A model generated the notes under the pieces. That model was not told where the DNA came from. It saw only the letters and a program-made list of their open reading frames with translations, and ran no database searches. Shown here piece by piece: positions 20,212 to 28,790 of a stretch of 64,000 nt of DNA. The stretch covers positions 62,001 to 126,000 of the forward strand of contig QQUU01000082.1 of NCBI GenBank assembly GCA_003385605.1, given 5' to 3'. The translations under genes were made by a program, and so were the position numbers. How positions within the stretch are numbered: position 1 is the first letter of the stretch; each line of letters starts with the position of its first letter. Source of the stretch: Bacteroidota bacterium (GTDB lineage: Bacteria > Bacteroidota > Bacteroidia > Flavobacteriales > Schleiferiaceae).

Positions 20212-20772
20212 TTAAAAGAGTTCGTTAGGAATTCGTTCCAAAATCATTTGCGCACTTAAGGTGAGTACTACGCCCGTTACCAGGATTCGAACTGTCTTGA
20301 TGGACACGCCAATTTTTTGGAAAATCGAATATACAAAAAGCAATACCACAACAAGGAGGATTTGTCCTAGTTCAATACCGACATTAAATGGTAACCACGC
20401 CCACCAAAAAACATCGTCTTGCGCGATGAAGGAATAATACGAGCCAAAGCCCATACCGTGCACTGCCCCGAAGATGAGTGAGAGGTAGCGGCCAGAATTG
20501 GATACCGAAAAATTTCGGAGCAAATGAAAGAGGCCCGTTAAGAAAATGGTCACTGCAATACCCAGCTCCACCCATGTACTGTTCATGGAAATCAATTCTG
20601 TGGCAGTCAAAGCGAGAGTCAAACTGTGCCCAACTGTAAAGGCCGTTACCCACCAAAGGGTCTGTTTCCAATCACGGAATGTTAAAGGCAAGGTAAGGGC
20701 CAGCAAAAACAACATGTGGTCGTACCCTTCTATATCGAGGATGTGCCTGAGGCCCAGCTCTATATAAAACAT
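20212..20772 (-). CDS. HupE/UreJ-like membrane protein
   Basis: Integral membrane protein of the HupE/UreJ_2 type. Classical HupE and UreJ proteins carry nickel or cobalt; for this Bacteroidota subgroup no substrate is established. The 186 residues give about six helices with the histidine-rich family features GLRHILDIEGYDHMLFLL in helix one, FTVGHSLTLAL, and GAVHGMGFG. The start codon directly follows the DUF6702 stop with no spacer, and the M1 peptidase follows after 9 bp. The strict co-transcription suggests that the three act together. Confidence 0.85.
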   Translation of the reverse strand: MFYIELGLRHILDIEGYDHMLFLLALTLPLTFRDWKQTLWWVTAFTVGHSLTLALTATELISMNSTWVELGIAVTIFLTGLFHLLRNFSVSNSGRYLSLIFGAVHGMGFGSYYSFIAQDDVFWWAWLPFNVGIELGQILLVVVLLFVYSIFQKIGVSIKTVRILVTGVVLTLSAQMILERIPNELF

Positions 20773-21294
20773 CTAAAAGGAATAATTGAATTCGTACTCA
20801 TTGCCCTCGCGGCAACTACTGGTATATTTCTGACCGTCGTAATGCAAGATGACGATGTTCTCCTGAGTAGGATAAATGTCCGCCAACAAGGTTTGATTTA
20901 CTGTCCATCCACTTGCATATTCTTCCGGGGCCAATTCCATAGGTCCCTCAAACAGCAAATACACCTCATCAGGTCCTCGCACCGTGCCCGAGTAGCCGAA
21001 CTTTAGTGACTGCTCGCCTACTTGAACGTTTAAGTGCTTCTGTAAATACACGGCATGCAAGCTGTCTTGCGAAGTCGAATCTAACTGCACGTAGCGCTGC
21101 ACTTTGTTTGCCAGCAAGGCATTCATCGCACGCTCCCAATCGTCCGGAAAGCACTTCACCACACCATTAATCTGCCCTTTTTCTGCATCAACATAAATGT
21201 CAGTGACGCTTACATAGAACTCATGCTTTACCTTCGTAGAGAACCCACAGATTCCAAAGCACACCAATATGAGTAGAAGCACTGATTTTTTCAT
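20773..21294 (-). CDS. DUF6702 family exported protein
   Basis: Secreted or periplasmic protein of unknown function. From the ATG at 21294 it has 173 residues with a clear signal peptide (MKKSVLLLILVCFGICGFS) and the early family pattern KHEFYVSVTDIYVDAEKG, then a compact beta-rich domain. The frame reaches upstream to 21363, but that extension runs through the divergent gene and precedes the signal peptide. The ATG overlaps the divergent gene's ATG in a shared CATG. It is the first gene of the unit leading to the HupE-like protein and the M1 peptidase. Confidence 0.8.
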   Translation of the reverse strand: MKKSVLLLILVCFGICGFSTKVKHEFYVSVTDIYVDAEKGQINGVVKCFPDDWERAMNALLANKVQRYVQLDSTSQDSLHAVYLQKHLNVQVGEQSLKFGYSGTVRGPDEVYLLFEGPMELAPEEYASGWTVNQTLLADIYPTQENIVILHYDGQKYTSSCREGNEYEFNYSF

Positions 21295-22585
21295 GTCCGT
21301 GAAATTAAACCAATTTTCGCTTTTCACCCTGCTCTTCGGCGCCTTGTTGAGCAGTTTTAACACATTCGCTCAAGCGGTAAAAATACATGAAGGACCTTCC
21401 TTCCGCAGCGGCATCTGTGAACCCAGCATCAGCGTGGACCCTACCAACCCCATGAACGTTTACGCTGCGAGCATTTTGGACAACTTCTACCAAAGTACCG
21501 ACGGCGGGATTACTTGGACCCAAGAAAAAATATCGAGCCCGTATGGCGTTTGGGGCGACCCGTGTATTATCACTGACGGGAACGGCCGCGTTTATTATTT
21601 CCACCTCAGCGACCCCGAGGGCACCAACTGGAGCAGCGATCAGATCCTCGACCGCATGGTCTGCCAAACAAAAGACGGTCCTCAGGGCACGTTTACCGAC
21701 GGCTCTTTTACTGCCGTTAATGGAAAAAAACACGATAAAGAATGGGCTGCCATTCATCCAACAAAAGGTACTATTGCCTTGAGCTGGACTCAATTTGACG
21801 CCTACGGTACCTCAGACGAAAATTGCAAAAGCACCATCCTTTTCAGCGAAAGTAATGACGGAGGACAGAGTTGGTCCGAGCCCGTAGTGATCACCGAACA
21901 ACAAGGTGACTGTATAGACGACGACGGTACCAGCGAAGGTGCTGTTCCTGCGTATGGCATCAAAAACGCGCGCTATGTAGGCTGGGCATTAAATGGGGGT
22001 ATTTACTTCAACCGTAGCTTGGACGGTCAACACTGGGAAGAAATACGTGTAGCTGACCAAAAGGACGGCTGGACACAGAGCTATCCCGGCTTTAATCGTG
22101 CCAACGGCATGCCAGTAACTGTGGTTGACCATTGCGAAAGCAGCGCCTTCTATGGCCGAGTTTACGTCTGCTGGGGCGATAAAGACCCGCTCAACGGCGG
22201 CGAAATATGGATCAGTTCCTCGGACGATGCAGGAGCAACATGGAGCCGCCCTGCCCGAGTAAGCCCAGATGGAGGTTCTTCCGACCAATTCCTACCATGG
22301 GTCACCGTAGACCCATCCTCAGGGCACCTGTATGCAGTGTATTACGACCGTAGAAATACCAAGAAAGACAATGAAACGAACACCTACCTCAGCAAGAGTG
22401 TAGACGGAGGTCAAAGTTGGACCGAATGGCAAATCAATGATGAACCTTTCTTCCCAGCAAGCACCGTATTCATGGGCGATTACAACCACATCAGCGCTCA
22501 AAATGGCGTAGTTCGTCCAATTTGGACCGAAATGAATGGACTAAAAAAATCGGTCTGGACCTATCTTCACAATGAAACAAAATAA
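21293..22585 (+). CDS. Secreted Asp-box (BNR) beta-propeller protein
   Basis: Sialidase-like beta-propeller without evidence for a particular enzyme activity. The ATG at 21293 starts a good signal peptide (to about SSFNTFAQ). At least four Asp-boxes of the S-x-D-x-G-x-T-W type are visible: STDGGITW, SNDGGQSW, SDDAGATW and SVDGGQSW. The catalytic Arg triad of true sialidases could not be located with confidence, so exo-alpha-sialidase should be taken as family resemblance only. There is no C-terminal sorting domain. The pepE-like gene follows after 3 bp. An earlier in-frame ATG at 21269 is less likely because it would displace the signal peptide. Confidence 0.82.
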   Translation: MSVKLNQFSLFTLLFGALLSSFNTFAQAVKIHEGPSFRSGICEPSISVDPTNPMNVYAASILDNFYQSTDGGITWTQEKISSPYGVWGDPCIITDGNGRVYYFHLSDPEGTNWSSDQILDRMVCQTKDGPQGTFTDGSFTAVNGKKHDKEWAAIHPTKGTIALSWTQFDAYGTSDENCKSTILFSESNDGGQSWSEPVVITEQQGDCIDDDGTSEGAVPAYGIKNARYVGWALNGGIYFNRSLDGQHWEEIRVADQKDGWTQSYPGFNRANGMPVTVVDHCESSAFYGRVYVCWGDKDPLNGGEIWISSSDDAGATWSRPARVSPDGGSSDQFLPWVTVDPSSGHLYAVYYDRRNTKKDNETNTYLSKSVDGGQSWTEWQINDEPFFPASTVFMGDYNHISAQNGVVRPIWTEMNGLKKSVWTYLHNETK

Positions 22586-22588
22586 TTC

Positions 22589-23278
22589 ATGAAGCTACTC
22601 ATAGTCAGTACAAGTACCGTTTACGGAAAGCCCTATTTAAGCTACCTCGAAGAGGAGTGCAAAGACTTCTTCCCTTCAGCAGGAAACATCCTTTTCATAC
22701 CCTATGCACGACCTGGCGGCATCTCACACGACGGATACACAGCCAAAGCAAAGGAAGTCCTCGAGAGCTGGGGTTTTAGCGTCAGAGGAGCTCATGAATT
22801 CGCTTCTGCAGAAGAGGGCTGCAACTGGGCCAATGGATTCTTCACTGGAGGGGGAAACACCTTCGTTCTTGCCAATGACCTTCGCGAAAGTGGCTACTTT
22901 GAAGCCATAGATGCAGCCGTACGAAGCGGCAAACCCTACATGGGGACTTCTGCGGGCTGTAACATGACGGGGCAAAGCATCTCCACCACCAACGATATGC
23001 CCATCATTTACCCACCATCCTTCAAGGCTTTCGGCTGGGTGCCCTTCAACATTAACCCACACTACCTCGATCCTATTGCGGGCTCAAAACACATGGGTGA
23101 AACGCGAGAAACGAGAATAGGTGAATTCCATAAATTCAATGATGTACCTGTTATAGGATTGCGCGAAGGCTCATGGATTCGCGTCGAAAATGGCACTTAT
23201 ACCTTAAAAGGCGAGCACACCGCTCGAATTTTTGAGCAAGGAAAAAATGCCAGGGAATCGGAAGAAATACGAATTTAA
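22589..23278 (+). CDS. pepE: Peptidase S51, dipeptidase E-like
   Basis: Cytosolic serine peptidase; E. coli and Salmonella PepE cleave dipeptides with an N-terminal Asp. The 229 residues have the family length and the nucleophile elbow GTSAGCNM (Ser121), the TGGGNTF loop that forms the oxyanion region and the predicted catalytic His158 in INPHYLDP, matching the spacing of PepE. Three bases separate it from the Asp-box protein gene, so both are probably on one transcript. Confidence 0.92.
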   Translation: MKLLIVSTSTVYGKPYLSYLEEECKDFFPSAGNILFIPYARPGGISHDGYTAKAKEVLESWGFSVRGAHEFASAEEGCNWANGFFTGGGNTFVLANDLRESGYFEAIDAAVRSGKPYMGTSAGCNMTGQSISTTNDMPIIYPPSFKAFGWVPFNINPHYLDPIAGSKHMGETRETRIGEFHKFNDVPVIGLREGSWIRVENGTYTLKGEHTARIFEQGKNARESEEIRI

Positions 23279-23301
23279 GAGCATACAACGACCGCATCAT
23301 A

Positions 23302-23358
23302 ATTGAAGCTTTTTTGACACAAATTGATTCTTTGGAATAACTATTGATACTAATTGAT
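23302..23358 (+). repeat. Helically phased ATTGA(T/A) repeats upstream of the OmpA-like gene
   Basis: ATTGAA at 23302 and ATTGAT at 23323, 23343 and 23353 on the plus strand, with start-to-start spacings of 21, 20 and 10 bp, that is, close to whole helical turns. All lie within 85 bp of the start codon at 23387. The local sequence is AT-rich, so chance is not excluded. Confidence 0.35.
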
Positions 23359-23386
23359 ATATCTTAGTTCCTAGAATTCAATTATC

Positions 23387-24502
23387 ATGAAGAAATTATT
23401 GGCCCTAGCGGTTCTTTTTTTAAGTGCTCAAGCTACTTATGCTCAGAGCGAATGGGCATTGCACATCAGCGCAGAGGAAACTGTCACCCTCGGCGACCAG
23501 AGAAGCTCATTCAACTTCCTTTCATTTACACAACTCGCAGCAAATTCCGGTATGCGCGCAGGTTTTCATTACACCAAAGACAATTCCCTTGCTGCAGAAG
23601 TTACACTCGGTGTTGTGGGAAGCTCAAGACCAAATACTTGGTTTACTAAGCTCGTTCCGGTTGAAGTTGTAGGACACTATAATGTAGTCCCGCTCTTACT
23701 TGATGATTCTCCATTGAAGTTCAATGTAGATCTTGGTATCGGTTCAGGACTTGTTCGTGCTAGAAGTGCTTCATACAACTCAAATGGTCGCTTTGCATTT
23801 AGCGAGCACATGAGTGCTGGGTTATCCTTAGATATTCCCGTCGAAGATTTAGGTGTACTTTCTTTTGGTTTTAGAAACACCTATTTCATCGACGATTACA
23901 TAGATGCTACCCCTGTTGACGGGACGAGCAATGACCAATTGTTGAGATTCTTCACCTCTGCCCGAGTTCCACTCGGGCCAAGCGCTAAGACCAAAGCTAA
24001 AATTTCTGAGGCAGAAGACCTTGCAGCAACTCTTAGCCAAACCTTAGAATCAACGAAGCTTGAAGCTACAGAAAATGCAGCCAAAGCTTCGGCGCAGATT
24101 CAAAGCTTGGAAAGTCAAGTCCAGAATATGAGTGCAGAACTTGCAGATTTGAAAAAAGCTCCTAAGCAACAATATATCCTTCAGAGCGTCTTATTTGAAA
24201 TTAACAGCAGTGAAATTCGCCCTACCGATGTCCCTGAACTTACCTCGCTCCAAGCATTGCTAGCGAACAACACTGAATTAACTGCTACAATTATCGGCCA
24301 TACGGACGATTCTGGACCAGCAGCATTCAACGAAAAACTTTCACTAGATCGTGCTTCGACAGTAAAAGCATGGTTGGTTGAAAAAGGTATCGACGCGTCA
24401 AGACTAACCATTCAAGGCGCGAGTTCGACCAGTCCAATAGTTCCAAACTCTCAAGAGAGTACACGAGCGGTTAATCGCCGGACAGAAATTATTTTGGAAT
24501 AA
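23387..24502 (+). CDS. Outer membrane protein with C-terminal OmpA-like peptidoglycan-binding domain
   Basis: Envelope protein predicted to tie the outer membrane to peptidoglycan. The 371 residues comprise a signal peptide (MKKLLALAVLFLSAQATYAQS), a beta-barrel-like domain (about 22-200), a coiled coil (about 208-260, with repeated Leu/Glu/Ala heptads) and an OmpA-like domain (about 265-371) with IIGHTDDSG, LSLDRASTVKAWL and AVNRRTEI, including the Asp and Arg that contact diaminopimelate in OmpA homologues. Residues 1-200 closely resemble those of the next gene (shared LGVVG, YNxxNL-type and FIDDYID segments), so the two are tandem paralogues. A terminator follows. Confidence 0.9.
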   Translation: MKKLLALAVLFLSAQATYAQSEWALHISAEETVTLGDQRSSFNFLSFTQLAANSGMRAGFHYTKDNSLAAEVTLGVVGSSRPNTWFTKLVPVEVVGHYNVVPLLLDDSPLKFNVDLGIGSGLVRARSASYNSNGRFAFSEHMSAGLSLDIPVEDLGVLSFGFRNTYFIDDYIDATPVDGTSNDQLLRFFTSARVPLGPSAKTKAKISEAEDLAATLSQTLESTKLEATENAAKASAQIQSLESQVQNMSAELADLKKAPKQQYILQSVLFEINSSEIRPTDVPELTSLQALLANNTELTATIIGHTDDSGPAAFNEKLSLDRASTVKAWLVEKGIDASRLTIQGASSTSPIVPNSQESTRAVNRRTEIILE

Positions 24503-24510
24503 TTCGTTTT

Positions 24511-24541
24511 AAAAGGGGCCAAATTAAATGGCCTCTTTTTT
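24511..24541 (+). terminator. Terminator after the OmpA-like gene
   Basis: AAGGGGCCA pairs with TGGCCTCTT (one G-U) around a 7-nt AT loop, followed by six T residues. The paralogue starts 31 bp further on. Confidence 0.85.
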
Positions 24542-24572
24542 GTACCTTTTCTAGCATAATTGAAACCAATTC

Positions 24573-25583
24573 ATGAAAAAGACCTTAGCCTTGGTCGCAA
24601 TAGTTGCGGCTATGAACTCATATGCACAAGGTACCTGGGCTCCTTATGCATCTGTTGAAGAAAACATCCATATCGGAGATGTTAGACCTTCATACAATTA
24701 CGCGAATCTAAGCACACCAGCAGGCAATGCTGGAATGAGAATGGGTGCTTTTTATACCCATAATTCGCAGCTATCGGCAGAAATCACCCTCGGTGTCGTA
24801 GGTGTTGGTACGCCAGGAACTTTCTCTAACACCATCATTCCTGTAGAAGCAGTTGGACATTACAACTTGCTCGATGGCATGGATGTAAAAATTCCCTCGA
24901 AATTCAATCTTGACCTCGGTGTAGGTTCTGGACTCGCAGAATCGAGTAATGGAAATTTTGGTTTTTCAGAGCATCTAGTTCTCGGCGCATCAATGGAATT
25001 ACCCGGTCTCGTACCCTTCGGAACGGTGATTATGGGTACACGATACACTGCCTTTATAGATGACTACATTGACGGAACTGTGGTAAGCGGCTCCTCTAAC
25101 GATGGGGTCTTGCGTTTCTATACGGCTGTACGCCTGGATGGTGAAAGCAAAAAGACAAAACAGGCGCTAGCTGATGCCGCAGCGTTAGCGGCAAAAGTGG
25201 GCGCATCTCTCGAAAAATCAGAAGCAGAGAAAGCAACTGTTGAGAAAGAATTGAAAGCGGCCAAGGCAACTCATGCTCGTGAAAAAGCGGCTTTGATGGA
25301 TGAATTAGAAGCACTTAAAGCTGCACCAGTTGAAGAAGAAGCTCCTTCAGAAGAGCCAACTATGGAAGCCAAAGGATATTATGTGATCATCGGTTCGTTC
25401 CCTTCTCAAGAAGGAGCAGAACGCTTCATTTCAGAGCTAGGCTCGGAGTTAGGCGTGAGCTATGTAAAAGACTTGAACACCTACCGCGTAGTGTACAGTA
25501 TGCACGAAAACTTGGCTGAAGCGCGCACGGCTTTGGAAGCTGCAAAAGCAGTTGTAGAAACTGCATGGATTGCAGTGTATTAA
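24573..25583 (+). CDS. Outer membrane protein with C-terminal SPOR domain
   Basis: Paralogue of the preceding gene. The 336 residues comprise a signal peptide (MKKTLALVAIVAAMNSYAQ), the same barrel-like domain (about 20-190; ITLGVVGVG, NLDLGVGSGL, FIDDYIDGTVVSGSSNDG), a longer acidic/Ala-rich coiled coil (about 195-262, ending in a Glu/Pro-rich linker) and a SPOR domain (about 265-336; GYYVIIGSFPSQEGAERF ... YRVVYS). SPOR domains bind denuded peptidoglycan strands, usually at septa, whereas OmpA-like domains bind stem peptides. Only the C-terminal wall-binding module differs between the paralogues. Confidence 0.9.
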   Translation: MKKTLALVAIVAAMNSYAQGTWAPYASVEENIHIGDVRPSYNYANLSTPAGNAGMRMGAFYTHNSQLSAEITLGVVGVGTPGTFSNTIIPVEAVGHYNLLDGMDVKIPSKFNLDLGVGSGLAESSNGNFGFSEHLVLGASMELPGLVPFGTVIMGTRYTAFIDDYIDGTVVSGSSNDGVLRFYTAVRLDGESKKTKQALADAAALAAKVGASLEKSEAEKATVEKELKAAKATHAREKAALMDELEALKAAPVEEEAPSEEPTMEAKGYYVIIGSFPSQEGAERFISELGSELGVSYVKDLNTYRVVYSMHENLAEARTALEAAKAVVETAWIAVY

Positions 25584-25600
25584 TCCAATCGATTTTAGAT

Positions 25601-25631
25601 AAAAAGACCCGCCTCGTGCGGGTCTTTTTTT
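25601..25631 (+). terminator. Terminator after the SPOR-domain gene
   Basis: AAAAAGACCCGC pairs perfectly with GCGGGTCTTTTT around a 5-nt loop and runs into TTTTTTT. Confidence 0.9.
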
Positions 25632-25645
25632 GCCCCAATAATCGC

Positions 25646-25653
25646 TAAATTTG
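25646..25653 (+). promoter_or_regulatory. Candidate -7 element for the gpmI operon
   Basis: TAAATTTG fits TAnnTTTG and lies 17 bp before the ATG at 25671. The only TTG upstream is too close (13 bp) and inside the preceding terminator, so the -33 element is not identified. Confidence 0.35.
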
Positions 25654-25670
25654 TGGCTTCAACGAACACT

Positions 25671-27200
25671 ATGAAAAAGACAGCATTAATTGTACTCGAC
25701 GGTTGGGGAAGAGCCGATAACCCTGATGTCAGTGCCATCGATAAAGCCAACACACCTTTTGTTGATTCCCTGTACAAGGACTACCCGCAAACTTGGGTAA
25801 AAACCTCAGGGCTAGACGTAGGTCTACCTGAGGGTCAAATGGGAAACTCGGAAGTAGGACACATGAATCTAGGGGCAGGCCGGGTAGTTTATCAAGATTT
25901 GGTCAAAATCAACCTTGCTGCAGAGAGTGGAGATTTTGCAAGCGACCCTACTTTGTTGGCGGCCCTAGCTCATGCTAAGGCAAACAATAGTAAAATTCAC
26001 ATCGCCGGTCTTTTATCAGACGGAGGTGTGCATGCACATATCAATCATGCCAAGGCCTTATGTACTTGGCTTCACGCTGAAGCATTTGAAGATGTGTTCG
26101 TTCACGTTTTCACAGACGGCCGTGATACTGATCCACAAGGTGGTGTAGATTACGTGTCCGATTTGGAAAACCACATGTCCACTACAACCGGTCGTGTAGC
26201 TTCGCTTATCGGTCGATACTTCAGCATGGACCGTGATAAACGTTGGGAGCGTGTTGCAAAGGCCTACCACTTGATGGTAAATGGTCAAGGGGTGAAAGCT
26301 ACCGATGCCGTTACTGCTATTAAGCAGAGCTATGAAGCAGGAGTTACAGACGAATTCTTAGAGCCTGTAGTCATTACTAATGAAGACGGCACCCCACTTG
26401 CGACCATCGAAGAAAATGATGTAGTGATCATGTTCAACTTTAGAACAGATCGCGGACGTGAAATCACCGAGGTATTAACCCAAAGTGATTTCCCAGAGGA
26501 GAACATGTCTGCTTTGAATCTTCACTTTGTGACCATGACTAGCTACGATGACACCTTCAAAAATATTGAAGTAGTGTTCCGCAAGGACAACTTGGTCAAC
26601 ACAATGGGTGAAGTACTCGAAAGTGCTGGACGTACCCAGATTAGAATTGCTGAAACAGAGAAGTACCCTCATGTTACCTTCTTCTTTTCCGGAGGTCGTG
26701 AGGAGCCTTTTAATGGTGAAGATCGCTTACTATGTCCTTCTCCAAAGGTGGCAACTTACGACTTGCAACCCGAGATGAGTGCTGGCGATATTAGAGATGC
26801 CATTGTTCCCAAATTAAAAGAAGGCGCAACCGACTTTGTGTGTCTGAATTTTGCCAATCCTGATATGGTTGGTCATACAGGGGTAATGGAAGCCGCAATT
26901 AAAGCTTGTGAAACTGTTGACTCGTGTTTGCAATCAGTCGTTGAGGCTGGTTTAGAATCGGACTACCAATTCATCGTTCTTGCCGATCACGGTAATGCAG
27001 ATTGTATGGTAAATGAGGACGGTTCACCGAACACTGCGCATACTACCACTGTTGTACCTTGCTGGCTTGTTGGTTCTTCGGCCCAAGAATATGGTCTAAA
27101 GGAAGGAAAACTAGGAGATATAGCACCTACCCTTTTGGCTCTAATGGGTGTAGATCAGCCGGAGGAAATGACAGGAGATAATTTATTGGTCGCTAAATAA
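25671..27200 (+). CDS. gpmI: 2,3-bisphosphoglycerate-independent phosphoglycerate mutase
   Basis: Manganese-dependent glycolytic enzyme that interconverts 3- and 2-phosphoglycerate through a phosphoserine intermediate. From the ATG at 25671 it has 509 residues, the family's usual size. IVLDGWG carries the first metal-binding Asp, GQMGNSEVGHMNLG carries the nucleophilic Ser60, and VLADHGNAD plus TAHTTTVVP carry the second metal site. The frame begins at a GTG (25653) that overlaps the candidate -7 box, so the ATG is preferred. The stop overlaps the map start by one base. Confidence 0.96.
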   Translation: MKKTALIVLDGWGRADNPDVSAIDKANTPFVDSLYKDYPQTWVKTSGLDVGLPEGQMGNSEVGHMNLGAGRVVYQDLVKINLAAESGDFASDPTLLAALAHAKANNSKIHIAGLLSDGGVHAHINHAKALCTWLHAEAFEDVFVHVFTDGRDTDPQGGVDYVSDLENHMSTTTGRVASLIGRYFSMDRDKRWERVAKAYHLMVNGQGVKATDAVTAIKQSYEAGVTDEFLEPVVITNEDGTPLATIEENDVVIMFNFRTDRGREITEVLTQSDFPEENMSALNLHFVTMTSYDDTFKNIEVVFRKDNLVNTMGEVLESAGRTQIRIAETEKYPHVTFFFSGGREEPFNGEDRLLCPSPKVATYDLQPEMSAGDIRDAIVPKLKEGATDFVCLNFANPDMVGHTGVMEAAIKACETVDSCLQSVVEAGLESDYQFIVLADHGNADCMVNEDGSPNTAHTTTVVPCWLVGSSAQEYGLKEGKLGDIAPTLLALMGVDQPEEMTGDNLLVAK

Positions 27201-27997
27201 TGATCAAATACAAAACGAGAGAAGAAATTGAACTGATGCGTGAAAGCGCACAGTTGGTCAGTAAGACCTTAGGAATGCTCGCGCCGAAAATTGTTCCTGG
27301 CGCCATCCCTTTGGAGCTGGACAAAATGGCTGAAGAATTTATTCGCGACCATGGAGGAGAACCAGGATTCCTCGGCATGTATGGGTTTCCAAACAGCTTG
27401 TGTATGTCTCCAAATGCCCAAGTCGTTCATGGTATACCAAGCAAAGACCCACTCAAGGAAGGTGATATCCTGAGTGTAGACTGTGGCGTTTACATGAATG
27501 AGTTCTATGGTGACCATGCATACACTTTCGCCGTGGGTGAGGTTGATGCTGATACCAAGCGTCTTCTTGCTGATACCAAAGAAAGTCTTTACGTCGGCAT
27601 ACGAGAGGTCGTTGTTGGTAACAGAATAGGTGATATTGGTGCTGCTATACAAGAATTTACGGAGGCTCGCGGATACGGTATCGTTAGAGAGCTTGTAGGA
27701 CACGGTCTCGGCCGTAAAATGCACGAGGAGCCACAAGTTCCGAACTACGGGCGTCGTGGGCGGGGTAAAAAGATTCAAGAAGGTCTAGTGATCGCCATTG
27801 AACCTATGACTAACCTAGGAACGCATAGAATTAAGCAACTCAAAGACGGCTGGACCATTCTCACTGCCGATGGTAAAAACAGTGCGCATTTCGAGCACGA
27901 TGTAGCGGTAGTTGATGGTAAGCCTGAAATCCTAAGTACTTTCCAGTACATTTACGACGCGCTCGGTATTGAGCCGGAAGAATACGAAAAGGTATGA
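27200..27997 (+). CDS. map: Methionine aminopeptidase, type I
   Basis: Removes the initiator Met from nascent proteins. The 265 residues have the pita-bread fold motifs with all five metal ligands: Asp in LSVDCGVY, Asp in FYGDHAYTF, His in VGHGLGRKMHEEP, Glu in IEPMTN and Glu in FEHDVAVV. There is no N-terminal zinc-finger extension. In many bacteria, including Bacteroides, map sits between secY and infA; here that junction is empty and map instead lies between gpmI (1-bp overlap) and a methyltransferase (4-bp overlap). Confidence 0.96.
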   Translation: MIKYKTREEIELMRESAQLVSKTLGMLAPKIVPGAIPLELDKMAEEFIRDHGGEPGFLGMYGFPNSLCMSPNAQVVHGIPSKDPLKEGDILSVDCGVYMNEFYGDHAYTFAVGEVDADTKRLLADTKESLYVGIREVVVGNRIGDIGAAIQEFTEARGYGIVRELVGHGLGRKMHEEPQVPNYGRRGRGKKIQEGLVIAIEPMTNLGTHRIKQLKDGWTILTADGKNSAHFEHDVAVVDGKPEILSTFQYIYDALGIEPEEYEKV

Positions 27998-28764
27998 TCT
28001 CAAGAATGATGAAATGGGCACTCGCTAAGGTGCCGCGCCCTCTGCTTATTAGATTGAGCTACATTGTGCAATGGCTCAGTCCTATATTATTCAGAGGCTC
28101 GAATTTTATCGATCCAATCGACGGTAGAGGCTATTCACGCTTTTTCCCTTACGGCTATGGCGAGAATCAACGTCCCAATGCACTTTGCCCTGGAACAAAT
28201 AGTCTAGAAAGGCATCGACTTCTTTGGCTTTACCTCAAGGACTACACAGATTTCCTTTCCAAGCCACAAAAGCTCCTACACATCGCCCCAGAACAGTGTT
28301 TTTACGGTCGATTCCGCAAAATGAATCACCTTGATTACACCACGGCCGATCTCTTTTCACCACTCGCAGATATGCGTTTTGATGTACAAGATATCCCTAT
28401 CGAAGACAACACGTACGACACGATCTTTTGTAATCACGTTCTCGAACACGTTGATGACGACAAGCAAGCTATACGTGAACTTCGCCGAATTCTAAAACCA
28501 GGTGGCCTAGCCATCATGCAAGTTCCTTTAGATCCTGATTATGAGATTACCGATGAGGATCCATCAATCAAAGATCCTGCTGAGCGTGAGCGTCGCTTCC
28601 GCCAGTACGATCATGTTCGTCTTTACGGTCAAGATTACCCTGAGCGCCTCAAAGAATGTGGCTTTACTGTAAGCACCTTCGATGCAGCCAAAGAGCTTCC
28701 TAAGGGCTATTTTGAGAAATACGCGCTGCCGAAACGGGAGATGTTGTACGTCTGTACCAAATAG
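27994..28764 (+). CDS. Class I SAM-dependent methyltransferase
   Basis: A 256-residue enzyme with a Methyltransf_11-type fold. KLLHIAPEQCFYGRF occupies the position of motif I but lacks the usual GxGxG; the acidic end of strand two is TTADLFSP, and motif II/III regions are FCNHVLEHVDD and ILKPGGLAIMQVPL. The substrate is unknown. The basic N-terminal 45 residues (VPRPLLIRLSYIVQWL) could bind membrane or RNA. The ATGA overlap with map implies translational coupling. A strong terminator follows and also serves the convergent coiled-coil gene. Confidence 0.85.
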   Translation: MISRMMKWALAKVPRPLLIRLSYIVQWLSPILFRGSNFIDPIDGRGYSRFFPYGYGENQRPNALCPGTNSLERHRLLWLYLKDYTDFLSKPQKLLHIAPEQCFYGRFRKMNHLDYTTADLFSPLADMRFDVQDIPIEDNTYDTIFCNHVLEHVDDDKQAIRELRRILKPGGLAIMQVPLDPDYEITDEDPSIKDPAERERRFRQYDHVRLYGQDYPERLKECGFTVSTFDAAKELPKGYFEKYALPKREMLYVCTK

Positions 28765-28790
28765 GCCAACAAGATTGACCATTAGAAAAC

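Noticed and set aside
23314-23342. Sigma-70-like promoter (TTGACA at 23314) before the OmpA-like gene
   Set aside because: No TATAAT-like or TAnnTTTG element is found at the right distance; the Bacteroidota housekeeping sigma factor does not use TTGACA.
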